This document shows positions 1 to 5,517 of a DNA stretch of 13,987 nucleotides, in pieces. Positions within the stretch are counted from its first letter, which is position 1. Every line of letters starts with the position of its first letter. Where the stretch lies: positions 1 through 13,987 of the forward strand of contig CALMZN010000057.1 in assembly GCA_937870675.1 (NCBI GenBank), given 5' to 3'. Source of the stretch: an uncultured bacterium (GTDB taxonomy: Bacteria > Patescibacteriota > Patescibacteriia > UBA1558 > GWA2-36-10). Position numbers and translations under genes: made by a program. The notes below the pieces were generated by a model that saw nothing but the letters and a program-made list of their open reading frames with translations, did no database searches and had not been told where the DNA came from.

Positions 1-683
1 TGCCGAGCCAAATCTTTTTGCGTGGTTTTTTTTATTTTTTCAATATATTTGCTTTCGGTTTTCAAGCGGTCTTGCACTAATTCAGAAATCCATTTGTATT
101 CTTCGGGGTAGACATAGGGGAAAGCCAGATCTTCCAGCTCAATTTTGACGCGGAATATACCTAGGCGGTTGGCAATGGGTGCAAAAATTTCCATGGTCTC
201 TTGGGCAATGCGCAAGCGTTTTTCTGGTCGCACGCCTTCCAGTGTCTCCATATTGTGCAATCTATCCGCTAGCTTGATGATGATGACACGTAAATCTTTG
301 GACATAGCCAAAAACATTTTGCGTAAATTTTCAGCATAGCGCTCTAGGCCTCGGTATTTCAAAGTTCCTAGTTTGGTGACGCCTTTTACTAAATGATATA
401 TTTCTGAGCCAAAATTATTTTTGATTTCTTCAAAAGTAAAATCAGTATCTTCTGGCACATCATGAAGCAAGCCAGCGGCGATAGAGGGGATATCCATGCG
501 CATCTTGGCTAGGTTGTAAGCCGTGGCTAAGGCGTGATAAATATAGTCCTCACCAGTGTTTCTTTTTTGGCCTTTGTGCGCTTCCGAGGCAAAATGAAAA
601 GCCCTGATGATGACACCAATGTCTTCACCTGGGTAGTTGTCAGCCAATATTTCCCTCAAATCTTCAAAAGTCACGCTGGTCAT
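1..683 (-). CDS. rel: RelA/SpoT-family (p)ppGpp hydrolase/synthetase, N-terminal part
   Basis: Controls the stringent-response alarmone (p)ppGpp in the cytosol. Only the first 227 residues are in the window; the gene runs off the left edge. What is visible is the HD hydrolase domain: SEAHKGQKR at about 33-41, the metal-binding H50, the HD pair H74-D75 in LLHDVPEDT (72-80), the catalytic E78-D79, and KLADRLHNMET (137-147) with D140. All key hydrolase residues are present, so hydrolase activity is expected. The proline in HDVPEDT sits where V, I or L is usual. The synthetase, TGS and ACT regions would lie beyond the edge, so bifunctionality cannot be judged. The ATG at 683-681 is preceded by a good promoter that leaves a leader of only about three bases. 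A terminator separates the gene from topA upstream. Confidence 0.93.
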   Translation of the reverse strand, partial: MTSVTFEDLREILADNYPGEDIGVIIRAFHFASEAHKGQKRNTGEDYIYHALATAYNLAKMRMDIPSIAAGLLHDVPEDTDFTFEEIKNNFGSEIYHLVKGVTKLGTLKYRGLERYAENLRKMFLAMSKDLRVIIIKLADRLHNMETLEGVRPEKRLRIAQETMEIFAPIANRLGIFRVKIELEDLAFPYVYPEEYKWISELVQDRLKTESKYIEKIKKTTQKDLAR

Positions 684-692
684 ATGCTACTT

Positions 693-721
693 ATCATAGT
701 ATTTTTAGGGGAAAAGTTCAA
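693..721 (-). promoter_or_regulatory. Sigma70-type promoter of the rel gene
   Basis: On the minus strand TTGAAC (721-716) and TATGAT (698-693) are separated by exactly 17 bases. Transcription would start near 686, about three bases before the ATG at 683, so the mRNA would be almost leaderless. Called from sequence match and spacing only. Confidence 0.6.
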
Positions 722-730
722 ATATACAAT

Positions 731-770
731 AAAAAGAAAAAGACCCAAGTCGTTCTTAGGTCTCTTTTGT
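731..770 (-). terminator. Intrinsic terminator after topA
   Basis: An 8-bp stem (742-749 with 755-762, one G-U pair) and a 5-base loop begin about 12 bases past the topA stop. On the minus strand a T-rich run follows. The plus strand also has a T-rich tail after the stem, so it could work in both directions. Confidence 0.8.
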
Positions 771-773
771 ATT

Positions 774-2966
774 TTATTTAGTATAATCGCAAGCTTCACA
801 TTTGACTGTATCCTTTGGTCCGGCGATCAAGAGCTGTTTGCATTCGGGGCAGTATTCGCCAGTTGGTTTGCTCCAAGTGATATGCTGACATTCTGGATAT
901 TTGTTGCAAGTGTAGAAGAATTTACCACCGCGTCCTTTGCGAGCGACCATCTCACCTTTGTTGCACTTGGGGCAGATGACGCCAGTGCCTTGCTCCACGC
1001 GCTTGGTAGTTTTGCATTCGGGATAATTAGAGCAGGCCAAGAATTTGCCAAAGCGTCCGGTTTTGAAAATCATTGGCGAGTTGCACTTGGGGCAGACCTC
1101 GTTAGTTTTTTCCGGCTCTTGGGCCTCGCCATTTTCTCCTAGGGGCTTGGTGTTTTTGCAATCTGGATAATTGGTGCAAGCCAAAAACCTGCCAAAGCGA
1201 CCAAGTTTGATAACCATTGGCGAAGCGCATTTTTCGCAAATTTCGTCAGTGGCTGTTTCCGTAATTTCTTTTTTGTCTATTTCTTTTTCTTTCATAGCTA
1301 ATTGTCTAGCAAATGGTTCATAAAATTCTTTTATCACTGGTTGCCATTTTTTCTTACCTTCGGCAATTTTGTCCAAATCATTTTCCATCTCCGCTGTAAA
1401 GTTGTAGTCAACTATATCAGGGAAGTGTTCAATCAGTAGTTTGTTGACCACAGTGCCAATTTCTGTGGGGGCCAATCTTTTTTCTATTTTATCAACATAT
1501 TTTCTCTCCACAATGGTGGCAATAGTCGGAGCGTAGGTAGAAGGCCGGCCAATGCCGAGTTTTTCCATGGCGTGGACTAGACCGGCTTCTGAGTAGCGAG
1601 CGGGTGGCATAGTGAAGTGTTGCAGGGCATCTAGATTTTTCAAGTTCACCTGATCGTTTTCTTTGAGGGCTGGCAGAATATTTTCTTCACTGCCAGTGGC
1701 ATAGACCTTTTGCCAGCCAGGGAATTTAATTACTGAGCCAGTGGCTTTCAGGGTCCACTCCGTGTTTTTAGCATCGATTATTACTGAGGTGGTTTCTAAA
1801 GTGGCATCAACCATTTGGGAAGCCACTGAGCGTTGCCAGATCAGGGAGTACAATTTGTGCTGGCGACTATCCAAATATTGTTTTACTTTGTCAGGTGTGT
1901 TGGCTACATCAGTCGGACGGATGGCCTCATGCGCTTCTTGGGCTAGCTTGGCTTTGGTGCGATATTTGCGTCCGCCACTACTTGCATATTGCTCACCAAA
2001 GTTTTTGACAATCCATTCATTGGCCGACGCCACAAAGTCAGCCGACAAATTTTGCGAGTCAGTACGCATGTAGGTGATAAGACCCCCATGGCCTTCACTG
2101 CCCAAATGCACGCCTTCATAAAGTTGTTGCGCCAACATCATGGTTTGTTTGGCCGAGTAGCCAAAACGACGATTGGCATCTTGCTGGAGGGTGGAGGTGG
2201 TAAAAGGACTGGCTGGTTTTTTGTTGATTTCGCGGGCTTCTACTTGCCTGACCAGCAGTTTGGCTGGGGTTATTTCACGGACCGCAATTTCTGCCTGGCC
2301 TTTGTCCAAATCAAATTTATCCAAAGTTTTGCCCTGATGTTGGAAGACAGTTATTTTGAAATCTTGCTGATCATATTCAGCCAGACCCTCAATGGTCCAA
2401 TATTCTTGGGCTACGAATTTTTTTATTTCATCTTCTCTTTCTACTATCAATCTGACAGCCACTGATTGCACGCGTCCGGCTGACAGACCCCTAGCTACTT
2501 TTTTCCAAAGCAGAGGAGACAGCTTGTAGCCGACTAGGCGATCAAGGATACGACGCGCTTGCTGAGCGTCAACCAAAAAACTATCCAAGTCACGGGGATT
2601 TTCCAAGGCCTGCTGGATAGCTTTTTTAGTAATTTCATGAAAAGCAATTCTTTTTTGCTTTTTGGCTGGCACATCAAGCAATGCTTGCAGATGCCAGCTG
2701 ATGGCCTCTCCTTCACGGTCTTCGTCAGTCGCGAAGTAGACCATCTCGGCCTTACTGGCTAATTTTTTCAGATTGGTGACAGTTTTCTTGGCTTTGGTTG
2801 GCACGGTATAGCTGGGTTCGAAATTATTTTCCACATCAACTCCGAGCTTGCTGACTGGCAAATCTCGGACATGACCATAGGAGGACTCCACTTTATATTC
2901 TTTTCCCAAAAAACCACTGATAGTTTTGGCTTTGGTTGGGGACTCGACAATAATTAATTTTGACAT
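774..2966 (-). CDS. topA: DNA topoisomerase I (type IA)
   Basis: Relaxes negative supercoils through a 5'-phosphotyrosine intermediate. The 730-residue protein has the full type IA layout. The TOPRIM domain starts at residue 2 (KLIIVESPTKAKT, E8) with the acidic cluster DEDREGE at 81-87 (D81, D83, E85). The signature LSAGRVQSVAVRLIVERE is at 161-178. The active-site tyrosine is Y299 in GLITYMRTDS. The toroid continues through GIGRPSTYAPTI (471-482). The C-terminus has zinc ribbons at about 577-603, 625-651 and 665-693, plus a shorter four-cysteine module at 706-726. Length and order are normal for the family. It lies 73 bases downstream of dprA on the same strand, a common pairing, but has its own promoter in that gap. 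ATG start at 2966. Confidence 0.98.
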   Translation of the reverse strand: MSKLIIVESPTKAKTISGFLGKEYKVESSYGHVRDLPVSKLGVDVENNFEPSYTVPTKAKKTVTNLKKLASKAEMVYFATDEDREGEAISWHLQALLDVPAKKQKRIAFHEITKKAIQQALENPRDLDSFLVDAQQARRILDRLVGYKLSPLLWKKVARGLSAGRVQSVAVRLIVEREDEIKKFVAQEYWTIEGLAEYDQQDFKITVFQHQGKTLDKFDLDKGQAEIAVREITPAKLLVRQVEAREINKKPASPFTTSTLQQDANRRFGYSAKQTMMLAQQLYEGVHLGSEGHGGLITYMRTDSQNLSADFVASANEWIVKNFGEQYASSGGRKYRTKAKLAQEAHEAIRPTDVANTPDKVKQYLDSRQHKLYSLIWQRSVASQMVDATLETTSVIIDAKNTEWTLKATGSVIKFPGWQKVYATGSEENILPALKENDQVNLKNLDALQHFTMPPARYSEAGLVHAMEKLGIGRPSTYAPTIATIVERKYVDKIEKRLAPTEIGTVVNKLLIEHFPDIVDYNFTAEMENDLDKIAEGKKKWQPVIKEFYEPFARQLAMKEKEIDKKEITETATDEICEKCASPMVIKLGRFGRFLACTNYPDCKNTKPLGENGEAQEPEKTNEVCPKCNSPMIFKTGRFGKFLACSNYPECKTTKRVEQGTGVICPKCNKGEMVARKGRGGKFFYTCNKYPECQHITWSKPTGEYCPECKQLLIAGPKDTVKCEACDYTK

Positions 2967-2987
2967 AAACTAATTTGATTTAAACAA

Positions 2988-3016
2988 ATTATGACATAAT
3001 TTCGCTGACTATACAA
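2988..3016 (-). promoter_or_regulatory. Promoter of topA
   Basis: On the minus strand TTGTAT (3016-3011) is followed after 17 bases by CATAAT (2993-2988), with TG one base before the -10 (extended -10). The predicted start near 2981 gives a leader of about 15 bases. The -10 region is itself a 13-base palindrome, ATTATGACATAAT, at 2988-3000. Confidence 0.5.
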
Positions 3017-3039
3017 CAAAGCAAAAAAATTATCAAGCC

Positions 3040-4113
3040 CTACCATTTTAATTCTATTTGTCCGTCACTATTTGTTTGAATAATATTTTTTATTTCTAAA
3101 GAAGACAAAGTGGCTTGTAGGGTGGGCAAAGGCCAGGATAGTTTGTTGATTATACTTTCCAAATTTAAGGGTTCAATATTGAGTAAATCAACAATTATTT
3201 TTTCGTTATTAGTGAAATTATTATTCAAAATAGGCAGTTTACTTTGCCCGTTTAGTTCATAAAAATTTAGAATATCTTGACTAGACAGCAGGATGTGAGC
3301 GCCATTTTGTAGTAATTTGTTGGGACCGCAACATAGGACTTGGTTAATGTTGCCGGGTAGAGCAAATATTTCTCGTCCTTCGTCTAAGGCCACTTGAGCC
3401 GTGATTAGCGTCCCAGATTTCAAGGCGCCAGAGAGCACGACCGTAGCTCGACTTAGTCCAGCCAAAATACGATTGCGTCTGGGGAAGTGGTGTAGGGCTG
3501 GCTTGGTGCCAGTTGGGTACTCTGACAATATCAAACCATTTTGTTTTATTATTTCCTTTCCTAGAGCAAAATTTATTTTAGGGTAAAAACTAGCTTGGTC
3601 CATTCCTGAACCCAAAACAGCGATAGTCGGTAAATTATTTTTCAAAGCCGCTTGATGGCAGATAGCGTCAAGACCCATGGCCAAGCCACTGACTATTATT
3701 AGTGGCGAGCCAAAAAATTCACTAATTATGTTTTCAGTTGCTTGCTGGTGATAGTGCGTGGTGTGCCGTGAGCCAACCATGCTGAGCAAATAGTCGCTTT
3801 TTAATAATTCTAAATTTCCGGAATAAAATAAAAATAAAGGTGGATCATAAATCTGTTTGAGTAGTTTGGGGTAGCAGTCATCCAAAATAGTAAAATAATT
3901 TTCTAGTTGCGCGAATTTTTGAGCCAGAGCTTCTTCTTCCACACAAAGGCGTTTGATTTCTTGGGCGAGCTTACTTGGAATTAGAGGGTGGTCAAGCTTA
4001 GCGTGGTCAATGATGCTTTTGCTGTCCACAAAAGAGCTTTGGAGTCGCCAAAAAAGACGAGCCGATATTTTGGCTTGGGAAAGCAAGTAAAAATAAAAAT
4101 CGCCTTTCTTCAT
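3040..4113 (-). CDS. dprA: DNA processing protein DprA (Smf)
   Basis: Binds single-stranded DNA and loads RecA during natural transformation; many non-competent bacteria also keep it. The 357-residue product has an N-terminal helical region (1-75), a Rossmann-like DprA domain (about 78-285) and a C-terminal winged-helix-like domain (about 303-357). Family motifs seen: YPKLLKQIYDPPLFLFYSGN (81-100), MVGSR (112-116), VSGLAMGLDAICH (141-153), VLGSGMD (166-172), LSEYPTGTKP (196-205), FPRRNRILAGLS (210-221), LKSGTLITAQVALDEGREIFALPG (231-254). The usual acidic residue in the V-V-E-A segment before KSG is replaced (VVLSGALKSG). The frame stays open upstream to 4317, but that stretch is antisense to the neighbouring gene. 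The ATG at 4113 fits homologous starts and the promoter position. DprA suggests DNA uptake or RecA loading; no competence machinery is in view. Confidence 0.96.
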   Translation of the reverse strand: MKKGDFYFYLLSQAKISARLFWRLQSSFVDSKSIIDHAKLDHPLIPSKLAQEIKRLCVEEEALAQKFAQLENYFTILDDCYPKLLKQIYDPPLFLFYSGNLELLKSDYLLSMVGSRHTTHYHQQATENIISEFFGSPLIIVSGLAMGLDAICHQAALKNNLPTIAVLGSGMDQASFYPKINFALGKEIIKQNGLILSEYPTGTKPALHHFPRRNRILAGLSRATVVLSGALKSGTLITAQVALDEGREIFALPGNINQVLCCGPNKLLQNGAHILLSSQDILNFYELNGQSKLPILNNNFTNNEKIIVDLLNIEPLNLESIINKLSWPLPTLQATLSSLEIKNIIQTNSDGQIELKW

Positions 4114-4122
4114 CTTGATTAT

Positions 4123-4151
4123 ATGATAGTATAGACAATTAATTTTGTAAA
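4123..4151 (-). promoter_or_regulatory. Promoter of dprA, divergent
   Basis: On the minus strand TTTACA (4151-4146) and TATCAT (4128-4123) are 17 bases apart. The start site would be near 4116, three bases before the dprA ATG. Its -35 box overlaps the -35 box of the opposite promoter almost completely. Confidence 0.5.
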
Positions 4152-4173
4152 ATTTTAAAATATCTGCTATGAT
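4145..4173 (+). promoter_or_regulatory. Promoter of the 4196 gene, divergent
   Basis: TTGTAA (4145-4150), 17 bases, then TATGAT (4168-4173) with TGC immediately before it (extended -10). The start near 4180 leaves a leader of about 16 bases. The ATG inside the -10 box (4169) is in frame with the gene but would not be on the transcript, which supports the start at 4196. Confidence 0.55.
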
Positions 4174-4195
4174 ATTAGCAATTAAATACAAATTT

Positions 4196-4699
4196 ATGCC
4201 TCGCGCAAAAAACCCTATTAAAAAAGAAGTCGCCAACAGTAAAGCAACACCAGAAATAATGGAATTTGAAGATTTTGTGGCTCGCAAGTCTAGTGGTCGC
4301 AAAAAGAAAAATCTCACTGGAGCTTATTTATTAATAATTATTTTGATTTTGGCCCTAGCTACTTTTTTGATGTTTGATAAGCAGAAGGCCAAGAAGCCCG
4401 TTGCGGAAGCTAATTACAAAATAATTTACTTAGAAAATAACATAGTATATTATGCCAAAGTTGCCAAAGAAGATGCGTACAATATTTATCTTAGCGACGT
4501 TTATTATATTGATACGCAAACTGTGGACCAGCCGACAACAGAAGAAGGTGTTGCCACCACGACCGAAAGCGTAGAGGTTCTCAAAAAACGAGGAGATGAT
4601 TCTACTGGCTGGCTAGCGATCAATCGCCAAAAGGTTTTTGGCTTTGAGGATCTGCCGGCCAATTCCAAGGTCATGGAAATGATCAATAGCTATAAATAA
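4196..4699 (+). CDS. Conserved single-pass membrane protein, unknown function
   Basis: A 167-residue protein with a basic cytosolic N-terminus (RKSSGRKKK at 30-38), one membrane helix at about 40-60 and an outside domain of about 105 residues. The outside part has a pattern I associate with a family common in Patescibacteria: an NNIVYYAKVAKED strand, LSDVYYIDTQ (99-108), a low-complexity spacer rich in T and E (111-126), then LAINRQKVFGFEDLPANSKVMEMI (140-163). This resemblance is from memory and no function is known to me. No signal-peptidase site or catalytic motif is visible, and the orientation is inferred from the positive-inside rule. It is transcribed alone, divergently from dprA, and ends at a strong terminator. 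The start at 4196 is chosen over 4169 because the latter lies in the promoter. Confidence 0.85.
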   Translation: MPRAKNPIKKEVANSKATPEIMEFEDFVARKSSGRKKKNLTGAYLLIIILILALATFLMFDKQKAKKPVAEANYKIIYLENNIVYYAKVAKEDAYNIYLSDVYYIDTQTVDQPTTEEGVATTTESVEVLKKRGDDSTGWLAINRQKVFGFEDLPANSKVMEMINSYK

Positions 4700-4711
4700 A
4701 AATTTAAAATA

Positions 4712-4745
4712 AAATCCCCGTCTAATAGCGCGGGGGTTTTTGTTT
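4712..4745 (+). terminator. Intrinsic terminator of the 4196 gene
   Basis: A GC stem CCCCG/CGGGG (4716-4720 with 4731-4735), extended by A-T pairs, has a 10-base loop and is followed by a T run from 4737. It starts 13 bases after the stop codon. Confidence 0.85.
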
Positions 4746-4775
4746 TGTGGAAAAATAAAGCCCGACTATCCTGTG

Positions 4776-4885
4776 GTCATTCTGGAGCGAGCCCAGCCGC
4801 TCGCGAGCGGCTGGGGGAAGCGATAGAATCTACCATTTAAAATGGCAGTGGATTCTATCAGTCGCTACGCTCCTTCCAGAATGAC
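4776..4885. repeat. Palindromic repeat element (MITE/REP-like), intergenic
   Basis: A 110-base imperfect palindrome. The outer arms begin GTCATTCTGGAGCG (4776-4789) and end CGCTCCTTCCAGAATGAC (4868-4885). Inner arms GATAGAATC (4822-4830) and GATTCTATC (4851-4859) match exactly, with a tip hairpin CCATTT/AAATGG at 4833-4845. The left arm is interrupted by a perfect 24-base GC-rich palindrome (4792-4815) with no counterpart on the right, so it looks like a nested insertion. The GTCATTCTGGAGCG...GAATC pattern resembles non-coding palindromic repeats I know from many bacterial genomes. It encodes no transposase, so any movement would need help in trans. It sits between two terminators, away from coding sequence. 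Confidence 0.75.
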
Positions 4886-4924
4886 ATTATAAATAGGACT
4901 ACTTTTTAATCCCTACATATACAT

Positions 4925-4953
4925 AACCACCGCCCATAGGGCGATGGTTTTTA
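4925..4953 (+). terminator. Second intrinsic terminator upstream of the MerR-like gene
   Basis: CGCCC/GGGCG (4931-4935 with 4939-4943) with a 3-base loop, extended past one mismatch by AACCA/TGGTT, then a T run. It lies 180 bases beyond the terminator of the preceding gene. It is either a back-up stop or marks a short transcript from the repeat region. Confidence 0.75.
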
Positions 4954-4971
4954 TTAATAAGTTTAATAGTT

Positions 4972-5012
4972 AAACCATAAAGTAAGAAGCATTGCTTTAC
5001 ACTTTATGGTTT
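4972..5012. promoter_or_regulatory. 41-base inverted repeat overlapping the MerR-like gene's -35 box
   Basis: Perfect 12-base arms AAACCATAAAGT (4972-4983) and ACTTTATGGTTT (5001-5012) surround a second inner pair AAGC/GCTT (4987-4990 with 4994-4997), all centred on 4992. The right arm includes the last base of the -35 box and the start of the spacer. It is a candidate operator for autoregulation, or simply a hairpin. No protein binding is shown by the sequence. Confidence 0.5.
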
Positions 5013-5024
5013 GTGCTGTATAAT
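4996..5024 (+). promoter_or_regulatory. Near-consensus promoter of the MerR-like gene
   Basis: TTTACA (4996-5001), 17 bases, TATAAT (5019-5024). This is the closest match to the sigma70 consensus in the window. Transcription would start near 5031, about five bases before the ATG. MerR-activated promoters usually have 19-20 base spacers, so this one is probably active without activation. Confidence 0.75.
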
Positions 5025-5035
5025 AATATCGCCTT

Positions 5036-5275
5036 ATGTCAAAACAGGGGAAAGACAAAAAATTGATAAAAATAGGCGAGTTGGCTCGTTTGTATTCGGT
5101 ATTGCCCTCGACTATCAATTTTTATACTCGCGAAGGCATCTTGAAACCCAGCGCTTTTAGTCAGGGCGGTTATCGGCTTTATGATAGGCAAAAAGCCACT
5201 GATATTTTGCGCAAGATAGATTATCTGCAGAGAAAAAAAAGATTAAGCATTCAGGAAATAAAAAAAGTATTATGA
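5036..5275 (+). CDS. Small MerR-like DNA-binding protein
   Basis: A 79-residue protein that is almost entirely a MerR-type winged helix-turn-helix. The helix-turn-helix is in LIKIGELARLYSVLPSTINFY (about 10-30), followed by TREGILKP and the wing segment GGYRLYD (44-50), then helices at 52-79. MerR proteins normally add a dimerising coiled coil and an effector-binding domain; here the chain stops after the DNA-binding unit, with no cysteines for metal sensing. It may act as a minimal repressor or need a partner. It is transcribed alone from a strong promoter with a symmetric repeat next to it and ends at a terminator, which fits autoregulation (inference). The target genes are unknown. Confidence 0.85.
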   Translation: MSKQGKDKKLIKIGELARLYSVLPSTINFYTREGILKPSAFSQGGYRLYDRQKATDILRKIDYLQRKKRLSIQEIKKVL

Positions 5276-5314
5276 CCTTCCTACCCGACCCGTGCTTACG
5301 GGTAGGAGGGTTTT
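5276..5314 (+). terminator. Intrinsic terminator of the MerR-like gene
   Basis: A 12-base stem (5276-5287 with 5299-5310, one G-U pair) containing CCTACCCG/CGGGTAGG, with an 11-base loop and TTTT after it. The TGA stop at 5273-5275 directly precedes it. Confidence 0.85.
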
Positions 5315-5325
5315 GATATAATCAT

Positions 5326-5454
5326 ATGCGAAAAAAATTAGACAAAATTTTTACTAATCCCACTTACCAAAACAAGGCCTATCGTTGTAAGCTTTGTCAC
5401 GGCAAAAAAAAGAAGCCGAGTTGGTGGCAACAGATTTATTCTTTGTTTTTCTAG
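5326..5454 (+). CDS. Candidate 42-residue basic protein with a CxxCH motif
   Basis: An ATG at 5326 opens 42 codons ending in TAG. The product is lysine-rich, has one CKLCH motif at residues 21-25 followed by GKKKKP, and an aromatic C-terminus (SWWQQIYSLFF). The CxxCH could hold half of a zinc site, for example in a homodimer, or contact RNA with the basic patch. I recognise no family. A TATAAT lies at 5317-5322, too close to the ATG for a normal leader and without a clear -35, so its transcription is unexplained. It fills the gap between a terminator and the ileS promoter. It may be a real small gene or chance. Confidence 0.4.
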   Translation: MRKKLDKIFTNPTYQNKAYRCKLCHGKKKKPSWWQQIYSLFF

Positions 5455-5461
5455 AATAAAT

Positions 5462-5490
5462 TTGCCAAAAAGGGGCATTTTCGTTAAAAT
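5462..5490 (+). promoter_or_regulatory. Promoter of the ileS operon
   Basis: TTGCCA (5462-5467), 17 bases, TAAAAT (5485-5490), one mismatch to consensus in each box. The start near 5497 gives a 21-base leader without a Shine-Dalgarno sequence. No T-box or other leader structure fits in this space. Confidence 0.6.
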
Positions 5491-5517
5491 TTGATTTATT
5501 GACTAAAATTAACAAAC

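Noticed and set aside
534..1142. A 202-codon open frame on the plus strand
   Set aside because: It is antisense to the C-terminal zinc ribbons of topA, and its product shows no family features.
4114..4317. N-terminal extension of DprA by 68 residues
   Set aside because: It would overlap the opposite gene and both promoters, and DprA homology begins at the ATG at 4113.
4776..4885. CRISPR array or attachment site
   Set aside because: There is one palindromic unit without repeated spacers, and no integrase or cas gene is nearby.
4996..5024. Lac-promoter-like or cloning-vector sequence
   Set aside because: TTTACACTTTATG resembles the lac -35 region, but the similarity stops there and is explained by the local inverted repeat and a consensus promoter.
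5317..5322. TATAAT as promoter of the 42-codon gene
   Set aside because: It lies three bases before the ATG, would start transcription within the gene, and has no acceptable -35 box.
5455..5517. T-box riboswitch before ileS
   Set aside because: The predicted leader is only about 21 bases, and no specifier stem or T-box sequence is present.
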